NCBI GenBank assembly: GCA_016630955.3
Contig: CM049992.1
Span: forward strand, 1,550,001-1,614,000
Direction: 5' to 3'
DNA from: Didymella arachidicola
Taxonomy: Eukaryota > Ascomycota > Dothideomycetes > Pleosporales > Didymellaceae
Length of the DNA: 64,000 bases
Shown: positions 44,952 through 54,890 of the stretch, piece after piece
Layout: every line of letters starts with the position of its first letter
Numbering within the stretch: the first letter of the stretch is position 1
Translations under genes and position numbers: made by a program
The notes under the pieces: model-generated
What the model was told of the DNA's origin: nothing
The model's database searches: none
Seen by the model: the letters and a program-made list of their open reading frames with translations, nothing else

Positions 44952-45959
44952 ATGTCGAAGCTTATCACTGTCTTTGGTGCCACTGGCAACCAGGGAGGCT
45001 CAGTCATCAAGCACATCCTTGCCGATTCGACCCTCTCAAAGACCTTCAAGATCCGAGGTATTACCCGCGATACTTCAAAGCCTGCCGCTCAAGCATTAGA
45101 AAAGCAAGGCGTGGAGCTCAAGAGCGTACGTAACTATGCAGCTTGATCGTGGATTGGCTGACAGCATATAGGCCGACTTGAGCGACAAGGCCTCCGTCAC
45201 TGAGGCTCTTCAGGGATCTGACACCGTCTTCCTTGTCACCAACTACTGGGAGAGCGCAAAGTACGACGTTGAGTTCGGCCAAGGCAAGAATGTCGCAGAT
45301 GCGTCCAAAGAACTTGGCGTCCAGCATCTTATCTTCTCCACCTTGCTGCACGTCGGCAAGGTCACAAATGGCCGCCTTGCACACGTTCCTCATTTCGAGG
45401 CGAAGGCAGATATCGAGGAGTATATCAAGAAGATTGGTGTTCCCGCTTCGTTTTATCTACCCGGCTATTTCATGAGCAACTTCAAGCAAGCAGTGCAGAA
45501 AGGCCAGGACGGGTCCCTGTCTTTTGCCTTCCCTGTCAGCAAGGATGCAAAATTCCCGCTCATCGATATCGCTGAAGACACTGGTATGCTGCCCCAAACT
45601 CAATCGTTCGTAGGCTCTACTGACAGCTCTAACAAGGCAAATTTGTCAAGGGTATCATCAAGAACCGCGACGCAACGCTAAACAAGCACATACTCGGTGC
45701 CGAGAACTACTATACCCCTGAGCAGATCCGATCTGGCCTGGAGGCGGCCACGGGGAAGAAGACGCACTTTGCGCAGATCACCGCCGAGCAGTACAAGAGG
45801 TTCTTGCCAGAGTTTATTGCTGAGGAGATGCTCGAGAACCATCAATTTATTGACGAGCCAGGATACTACAATGGTGCAGATCTCAAGGAGAGCCATGATG
45901 TTGTGCAGGACAAGCTTGTCAGCTGGGAGGAGTTCGTCAAGGAGAGCGGTGCCTTCTAA
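44952..45959 (+). CDS. NmrA-like family protein (atypical SDR)
   Basis: NAD(P)-binding protein of the NmrA/HSCARG type, either a redox sensor or an oxidoreductase. Start at 44952 (MSKLITVFGATGNQGGSVI), with the glycine-rich motif GATGNQGG. Intron 45126-45171 joins VELKS to ADLSDKASV, and intron 45584-45636 joins AEDTG to KFVKGIIKNRD. Further landmarks are VFLVTNYWE, FSTLLHVGKVT, VPHFEAKADIEEYIK and YLPGYFMSNF. The C-terminal part is complete, ending EEFVKESGAF. About 300 residues. It lacks the usual SDR YxxxK, as is normal for the family. Confidence 0.87.
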
Positions 45960-48553
45960 ATGGGTCCGGCTGGACATGCTGTTGCAGGGATAGACGAAAT
46001 GATGTAGCTAAGAAATTGTCCATTCAGCTGTCCCAATATCTTCAATTTGCTTGTGATTTGCGAGCCCATTAGGCCTCTTTCCTCTTTGGAGAGCCAAGCT
46101 ACTAGTATGTGAGGCACCGGCTGCAGCTAGAGCTCCGCTTTTACCAATCACTTCTCTATCTCGTATAAATCGCATCGAGCTAACAACATTGAGTATGCGT
46201 AGCATCCCGTATCCTGGCCACGATGAAGAAAGCTGCCGTGGCCCACGTGCCGTCGTGAAAGTGCGAAGTGCGACCAATCATTGCCATGATGCAACAACTC
46301 CGCGATGGCCGCCATGATTACCTTGGCTAGCAAAAGCTGTCCCTGTTGAGAGGAGGAGTCTCTAGTCCCGCACACACGATATAAATCACGCTACCGACCG
46401 CTATTGAAGCGGAAGGTCACATGTGAAATGGAAGATCACATGACTGAAGATCTCTGAAGTATAAGTAAAGGACTCAGTCCATCATCAATCAATTACTGAA
46501 CTTCTCACATTGTTTCACCCTGTTCAATAACCGCATCCGTCACAAAGTCAATGAAGGAATGAGGAGCCGTCATACCTACGGCCGAATACAACCGCAATGG
46601 CCAACGGTCCCGTACACCCACAGTTCTCCGAAGCAAAATTCCAGTTCAGGAGCTCTGAGAAATACCCGGAATATGGGCCTATTGCAGAATCAAGGTGCTG
46701 ATAAGTATGACGCCTCATTCAAGACTGAATGAGCTGCATTTATAATGTAGCAGTACTGCTTGCACTACCCCAACACCGAGACCTATCAAAGCCTTATCCT
46801 ACATAGTTTACTTGAAATAACTTCTTCCAGAACCTTGTCCACCGTACCGAACTTTATGAGATTATTGAACAGATCAACACTGCTACGGCAGCACGGTATA
46901 CTTGTTGTACGTACCGTGCAGCCGATGTAGAGTCTTCGCGTTCATTCAAGTGCCCCGGTCTTGGTCCAGATCTTGGCGAACAGAAGTACTTGGGCGGGGC
47001 TTGGCGGCATATATTGCAAGACAAACACCAGGGTTCGATCAAATCGGAGCTACTAGCGATTCGCTTGCTTGTTGAAGCCATCCAAAACTCGTACAGTACA
47101 AAACAATATGGCCTGAGCCGACTGAGAGCCAATACATCTGAAACGACACAAGCACTTTCAATGATACGCGTCGTTCAAAGCGTGGCAGCTGGCGATCAGG
47201 AACACCATTATCTCTAACGATATCCTCTTTGATACCCTAGAGCTGGCAAGAGACCACACGAGACCTCGATCCTCTTTCATCGCTGATGCGCTTCCCTTTT
47301 GCAAAACCATCGGCACGAGTCACCATATGGTCCATATCACGTCTCCACTTGGACTGCTGCACACATCAATAAATGATTGTAATTGAAATGGAACACAAAG
47401 CGGTTATTGACGCTCGTATCTGGGTTGGATCCTTCAATCGCATACGTCCATGTAACGCCTGTCCTGGCGATGTCAAGGTACGCATGCAACTTTGAGAAGC
47501 TCACGAAGATGTGAGGATTGTCTTTCTGGTACGTTTTACTTGCTCGATGCCCGCTTCGTCGATAGCTCATAACCAGTAACGCCTCCTTGAGCATCTCGAG
47601 CGAGCGTCATTCGGACAGTTTCCCCTGAAGGCGACATCCTGACCGACCCTTGTCGTCGGACTTAAAGTCAATGATGAGACGGTGTAATCGTGACTGAACA
47701 ATCGGCTCTAGTTCAATTCGCAGCATTCTGTCGTATGACCTAGCGCGTGGAGTACTGCGGGTACAAAATAGCGCAAGAATGGCGCACAAAGTCTCTGCTG
47801 TGGGCGGTTGCAACAGGATCCAATCCAAGGTAAGATTGAATTCGGCGTTTCAGGATTATTTTGCCATCTCACTAGTGGCACCACTCATCCGCAGCGGTCT
47901 TTCATTCCTCTCGCAAGGCTGGATAATTTTAGAACCAGGATTGCCAAGGACTCCTGAAGCCTTGCAAGCTGTGAATGGCTGATCTGACTTGACAGCAGGT
48001 CTAGTTATGTGCGAGACTACGGAACTGATCTTTTCGCAATCTCGTAGCTACACTTACTTCTGAGTTTTGAAGTTGTCTGATGTATACTGCATCGACGTTG
48101 TGTTTTTCTTGCCGAGCCTTGCGAAAAATGATGTATGCTGTGTTATGACAAATAAGCACTAAAGCTGGCGAGACGCCAACTTAGCTCTAGGTGTGTTGCA
48201 CAAAGTAGCTACGTCTATCTGATTAGTTTAATGGCACGAGCCCCTACGGGCCAAGCCTTGCTGCGCTCTGAGACGTGAGCGGAGCGAGTCCCCAACATCA
48301 GATCAGTGCTACCATATGATGGTTATAAGACAACCATGATATTTTGTACAGATCTCAAACACAGGAGGCGACGATGTCAGGCTGACACGCTCTCAACCGG
48401 TCGATATCGGATTCTTGCTCGATCAATCTTGTTGATACGCACACCGAGCGCTCCAGCCTAAACGCTCACACATACGAGGAAGTCGCGCTCGGAGAGACTG
48501 AGAACATCCCCTTCACTGCATCAATCGACTCTACGCCATTCTACGCAGAGCCC
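45960..48553. other. Gene-poor stretch, 2.6 kb
   Basis: The largest gap in the window. One plus-strand frame at about 46815-47219 stays open for about 130 codons (...YEIIEQINTATAARY...QDKHQGSIKSELLAIRLLVEAIQNS...) but begins after a stop without an ATG and has no motif I recognise. It could be an orphan exon or a decayed gene. The rest shows only short frames. I see no long terminal repeat or transposase. Confidence 0.4.
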
Positions 48554-50729
48554 ATGTCACGAAAATCGCCATCACCTGAACGCATCGAACATCCGACCTT
48601 CGACGATATAGCTGCGGCAAGATCGAGCCCCGCTGAACATGCTTACTCATCTGTGGAGACAAGGAATATTGGCGAAAGCCGCCCAGACGACTCGAATCCA
48701 ACATTGCTCTCTTACAGCAGTGATCCATTGTCTGATGATGAGATCTCTCAGATTGCTGGTCCGTTCCAGGCTGGAGCTTGCCCCACAGCCTTGGCGCGAA
48801 GCTCTTACCAACGATGGTTTTCCACACCTTTGGATATTTTGATCTCGCTGGTACCATTACTATTTCTTAGTGAGTGGCTGAATTCAATGTGTGAAACGTG
48901 ACTCTGATCGGTGCAAAATTCATTTCAAGCCTTTGCCTCTCGCTTCATACCCAGCCAGTATCGCCCTATGGTGAAAACATCAAGGCAATGATTTTGTTGT
49001 CACCAACGATCTTTCCGATCGTCTACGCAGCCATCCTGGGCAGAACGCTGCGACGCATCGGTTTGTTCAAGGCTGAGCGAAGTGCCACTATTGGGGTAGG
49101 ATAGACTCTCAGCTAACGAGTGGCATGACTGACGTAATTAGACACTTGAGCGTTTTATAGGTTGCCAATCCCTATTTGCCACGCTGGAAAGACAGTTTGG
49201 CCTCCGGCGCGTCGACTTCCTGAGCATTTCAATACTCTCAGCATGGCTCCTATCTCCTCTCGGTGGCCAATCATCTCTAAGGCTTCTATCAATACATCCC
49301 CGTTTGACGACATACAACACCACGGTGTATTATTTTCCCCTAGACGGCTTCCACAACCAGACTGTTCTCAACGTAGACATGGCTGGATTTGACTGGCCAC
49401 AATTTGCGCCGCTTTACATGACGGCACTGCAGACGTCTCGCCAGACCCTGCAAGAGCCCATGGACTTGTTTGGTAATGTCAAGATTCCGGACGTGACGCG
49501 TCTGAAGAACTTCCGCAGCATATTCCCGGTGAATCTCACATCGTACAACAACCACGGCGATATGTCTCGTCCGCCAATCGATCTTCCGACAGAGGCCGAA
49601 TCACGTTCTGACTGGTACAATATCAACCACCAAGAGCAAACATCATACACCTCACTTCTGGGTATTCCCGTAGCCAGACTTGAAACAGCAGGAAACTCCT
49701 CATTTGAGTTGACCTCAGGCTACTGGGATGTACGATGCGAGCCTTTTAACTACCGGAAAGGAAGAAACATCACCGAAATAGATGGCCTTAGATGGGGTCC
49801 CAAAGGACCGAGCTATACTATGCCTAGTGACCCCATCGATGGACTCTGGAATTCTTGGAACCAACGGTCACGGGCTGATTTCACTTTTGGCTCAAAACTT
49901 AACTACAACGAGCTTGTAAGCTCCAAGTGCTCTGCAACCTTCCAGTACATTGATTCCCATGTCAAGTGCGAGGCAGCAGTATGTGCCGTTGATCGTGTTC
50001 GAGAGGTGCTGAAAGACGTGACTGGCCAGAAGTGGGAAAGGTACTTCCAGATCCTTGCTGAGAACATGCCCGGCACGGCCATGGGATATTCACAGGGTAT
50101 GGTTGAGAACTCTGAGCTTGTTGATCAGTGGATACAAGACCCGGATTTGAAGAACTTCATGGTGTATAACATACAATATGGAGAACGCGAGGTTTGGGTC
50201 AATCACTCGAACATGTCTATCGATCTGTTCAGTCATCGTCTTACGTTGGCGGTGAACACCTTCTGGGACTCCACTCTCGGCTTGCAGTACCGTATGGGCA
50301 ACTTGACTGCGGACGACATACGCAATCAAGATGGACGTGTCAAAACACTCTCATGGAACGATACCAATTCGAACGTAGTCAGATTCGATGGCGAGCAGTA
50401 TGCTTGTAATACCACGTTCGCTATCATAACGATTGTCATCTCTTGGTTTCTCTTGGTTTCTCTTCATGGCTGCCAACGTATCTGTCATCCTGGGAATTGT
50501 CACGAAAGCACCCGATATTTTAGGATACGTATCAACATGTGCTCGCGACAGTCCATACTTCAAGAAGCACCTTCCGTCCCATCTTGATGGACTAGAAGCA
50601 GCAAGAGCCCTGCGAGATGTTCTGGTCGTCATCGGTGACGTGCACAAGAAACAGGACGTCGGTCACATTGCTTTTGCTTCGCTGGAAGTTGGACCGGAGC
50701 GGGTGAACAGAAGAAGACTGTATGATTAA
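48554..50729 (+). pseudogene. Fungal multi-pass membrane protein, C-terminal frameshift
   Basis: Uncharacterised fungal membrane protein; I recognise the architecture but know no function. Start at 48554 (MSRKSPSPERIEH). Exon 1 ends in a hydrophobic segment (LDILISLVPLLFL), the next exon has ILLSPTIFPIVYAAILGRTLRRIGLFKAERSATIG, and an intron (about 49094-49140) leads to TLERFIGCQSLFATLERQFGLRRVDFL...LLSPLGGQSSLRLL. A large N-glycosylated ectodomain (many NxS/T) follows. At 50441-50460 the 10-mer TCTTGGTTTC occurs twice. With one copy the frame reads TIVISWFLFMAANVSVILGIVTKAPDILGYVSTCARDS and runs to a stop at 50729. With two copies, as here, it shifts and ends at 50587 with an unrelated tail. 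The first intron's exact edge is unsure. Confidence 0.65.
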
Positions 50730-50766
50730 ACCACCACGCGACTGACCTGGAGAAACTATTGACTTG

Positions 50767-51816
50767 TTATACCACCATCCTGTATTTCAATAGATCATCT
50801 TGCGAAATCTTGTCTTTTTTCGCTTCCAGCTCTTCCACATCCCAATTGCAACTTACAAACCTTCCGCTGAGCCACTCCCTCTTCGCCCTACCCAACCACA
50901 CACAGAACGCCCCCGCAAGCCCCTCATCATCCGCCAATATTCCTTTCCACGCATCGCCCGAGTGATTTCTTGTCTGCGCTGTAACAACCGCACCAGGATG
51001 CAATGCAAAGCTGCTCTCGTCAGTCTCAACTCGCCCATTTCACAGTAAAAGGAACACTCACGCCTGCACACCATCCTTTCCATGGTCATTAGCCACACAC
51101 TCAGTCAGCCGTGCCACTCCCATCTTGCTCAGATTATACGCCACAGGCGTAAGTTCGCTCACAACCGAATGCGCAGCCATACTGCAGCTGGCGACAATCG
51201 TCTGCGGTCCGTCTTTCGTTTGCGCAAGCAGCGGCAGGAACGCGCGGGATACACGCCATACGCCGTTGAGGTTCGTGTCTAGGACGCGCGCCCAGTCTGC
51301 GTCTTGCACGAGGCCCTGGGGAAGATTGGACTCTACCTTCGCGTCCCCATTTCCGTTTGAGGTCGACGCAGAAGTGGAAGAAGAAAACGCCGTCGAGGAG
51401 GGCGAGATGTACTTTGAGATCACGCCAGCGTTGGCGATGACGACGTCCACTCTCCCCCACTTCTGGCTGACCTCTTTCTCCAACTGTGCAACATCGGCGT
51501 CGCTCTGCACGTCGCATACCACCTTAAGCACATCCACGCTTCTCCCTGTCTTAGCTGCAATTTCCTCGACCTCTGACTCGAGGATAGCGAGATCTGCGCG
51601 CGTTCGACTTGAGATTGCAAGCCCAGAACACCCTGCGCGTGCAAAGGCGAGACTGATGTGATACCCGAGTCCCTTGCCTGCGCCGGTGACGGCCACAACG
51701 AAGGGTCTGGGCAGAGTGACGGAGGTTGGGTCGATGTTGGGGGGAATCTTGGAGTGGAATGTCGGGGTGAAGTTCAGGCCGTAGTGCGGCGGGAGAGCCT
51801 TGTTGGAGAAGTCCAT
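50767..51816 (-). CDS. Short-chain dehydrogenase/reductase
   Basis: NAD(P)-dependent oxidoreductase. Start at 51816 (MDFSNKALPPHYGLNFTPTFH). Cofactor motif TGAGKGLG, NAG motif ANAGVIS, catalytic Ser in VASCSMAAHS and YNLSK. One intron (about 51009-51060) joins KDGVQA to FALHPGAVVT. A low-complexity Ser-rich insertion (SSSTSASTSNGNGD) sits between the NAG motif and the active site, longer than usual. About 330 residues. Substrate unknown. Confidence 0.85.
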
Positions 51817-52251
51817 CGTGGAGTCTGATCTTGTCTAGATGCGTTTTGGTTGATGTATTTCAAAGTATACGCTGTCAGTCCAGACGAACGTCATGCTCCG
51901 ACTGTTCGAGGTGATGATCTGCAGGGTCGACGTCGTTAGTGCGACTAGCCGTCGGTGCATTCAGAGCCTCCCAGGGAAGCACTTTTCGGCCTTGGACATT
52001 TCAGCTCGACTTTGCTCACAAGTTTAACATGGACGCTCATAATTTCTAGTTCATACAACAACATAAGCAAAGAGTCTGGATTAGGAGCGGATGGCCTGTA
52101 GCGATTGTGAGAAGAGCGAGCAGTCGTGACGCCCAACAATGCAAGATGCGGTAGATGCAGCGAGTGTAACACTATGAAACGCCACTTCGAACGCCAAGCC
52201 ATGTGAAAGCCGAAATTACGTCCTTCCTTTCGAGACTTTCAGCGCGTATTT
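51817..52251. other. Intergenic region
   Basis: SDR promoter on the left and 3' flank of the small basic protein on the right. Nothing else seen. Confidence 0.4.
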
Positions 52252-53293
52252 TTATATCGCACCGCCAGCACCACCAGACCCCATGCTGACACCTCCCGCC
52301 CCATCACCAGCAGCTTCCTTGCCCGCCTTTCTCCGCATGCTCTTGCTCCTATGTGTGTAATAATTTGAAGGCTCCTTCATCTCCTCCTTGTCCTTCTTCT
52401 TCTGTGACGATTGCAGCTTGCCATTCTTCGGCGAGAGTTTGCTAGTCTTGGATCCCATTTTTCGGTGTTTGTGTAAGGAGTCGCGATCGGCGCTCTGAAG
52501 GATTCTGTCTACGGGGCCGTCGAGGGTGTGTGAACGTGAACGCGTACGAAGCGAAGGTGTGGCGGCTGGTGGAGAAGAGGATGCCGCGCGTTTGTTGCGA
52601 GAGAGAATGATGACTCTACCAAAAGGTCAGCGTTGAACAACAAAGTAGAGGATGTGTGCTGCTGCATAAGGGGGTGTCGCGTGCCCCGTAAGACATTCCG
52701 TACAATTGGGTACTTACGGTGGTGCTGGATGTGGCTCAGGCTCGGGTTTTGGCTTGTGTTGAGACGCTGCTGATGTGCAGTCTTCTAAGACAGACTGTGT
52801 CGGTGTCGCAGAGGGAGATCTGAGGATTTGTTAGGGGTAAGATTATCATGATGCAAGGCTACGCGTACCGCGCATATGACGTATGGAAGTGTGGCGGACC
52901 AGGGTCTCGTTCATGAGGCTGAGATCCACTCCTATTGCTATTCTGAGCCAAAATGATGATCCTATTGGTCAACGATCAGCGGACATTACTCCGGGTGGGG
53001 CGATGAAGCCTGGAAATAACATTGCTAGAATAGTGCTGTGCACGAGCACTGTCCGACTCATGGAACAATCAGAGATATACTTACGGAGGTGCTGCTGGTG
53101 GTTCTGGATTAGGCTCCCCGTCTACTTTCTTACTCAGGCTGCGATCGGTCCGCAAACGCTTGGGCATTCTCCGTGGCGACAGTCTTGCGGTCGACCCACA
53201 ACTCTGATAGTGACTGATAATTGACAGGAACAGACGCGGTGCTTTTCCGAATACTCTGATTATAGTCTCGAAGAGATCGACAGGAGGAAACAT
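52252..53293 (-). CDS. Small basic, proline-rich protein of unknown function (four exons)
   Basis: Not a family I recognise. Four exons can be joined in frame: 53085-53293, 52869-52931, 52718-52819 and 52252-52615, each bounded by GT and AG (donors GTAAGT, GTACGC and GTAAGT), summing to 245 codons. Exon 1 starts MFPPVDLFETIIRVFGKAPRL and ends EPNPEPPAAP at the splice; exon 3 ends KPEPEPHPAP at its splice, a repeated design. Exon 4 is strongly basic (NKRAASSS..., LRTRSRSHTLDGPVDRIL, QSSQKKKDKEEMKEP, HRSKSMRRKAGKE) and ends Gly-rich. It is probably nuclear and disordered. A shorter alternative starts at MGSKTSKLSPK inside exon 4, which would give an N-myristoylation-like N-terminus. The intact splice frame argues for the long form. 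Confidence 0.5.
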
Positions 53294-54890
53294 CTATCAG
53301 ACTTTGCTGGATGGGTGATGATTTGCTTTTGAAGTTGTCGTATTAGTTGATCGCAGGCGAGACGATGTTCTTGAGAGAGGTCGAGCGGGTAGAGCTTCAG
53401 GCTCCAGTACTGTGATGCCTGTCCTTTGAGGTTGGACTAGACTCTTATATGCGATTGATGATACAACATCATCCATTCTCATCTCGAGCTGGTTCAGGCA
53501 GCCATGCGCAGCATTGAGCGGTCGTTCCCGCGATAGCCATCTCTTCCAAGTTCGCGGCCCCCAAGATCCCTCTTCTCATCATCGTGGGCCGTGACTCTTT
53601 CACCGGCGCTTTGTAGTCTCCACAAGCCACGCTTGAGGCTCATCGATATCATGGAGGGCCTAAATTTTGGCCATGGGTGAGACGGAATTGACATATTTCT
53701 GTCGACTTGGTTGCCATTTCTGGTAGATTCAGGTACTCCACGGAGAGGGGCTTGTCTCAAGCCGGGGGCAGGACGGAGGATATGAGCCATTATTGGCACC
53801 GAGTCGCAAAAAGAGAACTGTAGGTTTCGCTTGCGAGGGCGGACTCATCAGGCGAACCGTTGATGGAGAAGGTGCGGTAAGTTCTTTTGGCCGGTAGGTG
53901 TAGTATGGCGATGGTTCACAGCGAGGCTGTGTGGTGCATCGAAGCTCTGCTGTCATTCGCTGGACCACTCGCAGCACGCCTTGATCGTCGGGCTCGTGGC
54001 AGCTCGTATCGCCACAATAGCGGCTTCAACAGGGGCCAGATGATCCATAACGGCTGTCAGGTGCATTTGTGCAGTGTCTTTGGGGTTGTGTCGAAGATGA
54101 TGGTTAGGACTGCACGGAAAAGGTGCGCCGTTGCGCCCCGCCCGATCCTTTCCTTCGCTTGCACCCCTGTCCGCCCTGTTTCTGACCTAGCTTTTGTCTG
54201 AAAAAGGCGAGGCAGACTTCCGTCAGGCACAATCACATGATGTAACAGCCTCGTCTACTTTTTTCCAAAATTACTTGCCATCATCAGAGTCCATGCTACT
54301 TGCACGTATGACGCGCATGATGCAGACACCCAAGTTGAGAGGGCTGGATACGCGAGCTCGACTCGGCGAGTGCGATCTACAAGGCTGCAGCATTACATCA
54401 GGCAACAGCCTCCAATGCTCTGAGCGCGTCAGTCTTCGCAAGTGGACTGGAACAACAATCTCACACGGGTTGCTAGTCACCAACTGTCAGTGGCGCTAAA
54501 GGGCGACATACACGACCTGACCGGTGGATCGGGGTCCCGAGTCGGTCGGTGTAAGTCTTACGTCCATTTCGACCCGGCATGATGGTCGCAAAATTATGTC
54601 AGCCATGGAGGGCGATGAGCCACAGGCTTGCGCAGTGTTGTCATCATGTGTGTGTGCGGATGCGTGAACTATATGAGCGTTGAATTCAAGCGAGACAAGG
54701 AAAGTCTAGAAGTAACACGTTGTATGACTATCGTACATCCAAAAAAAAAAAATTTACCCAACCCCTGCAGTGAACCGTACTGTGGCGGGTATGAACGCCA
54801 TGCGTAGACTCTATGCTGGCATATAGTGATGGAACGCTAGTCATCGATAACAATTACTTCTCGCCCCTGGGGTTCATTCCGTAGCTGCTT
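53294..54890. other. Intergenic region
   Basis: 1.6 kb with no supportable gene. The longest frames (plus strand, 53887-54201 and 54194-54499) lack motifs. A run of 12 A lies at about 54741-54752, next to the 3' end of the AT-hook gene. Confidence 0.4.

Noticed and set aside
48230..48310. GC-rich segment (CTACGGGCC...GAGCGGAGCG) as a transposon end
   Set aside because: No matching inverted partner or target-site duplication was found by eye.
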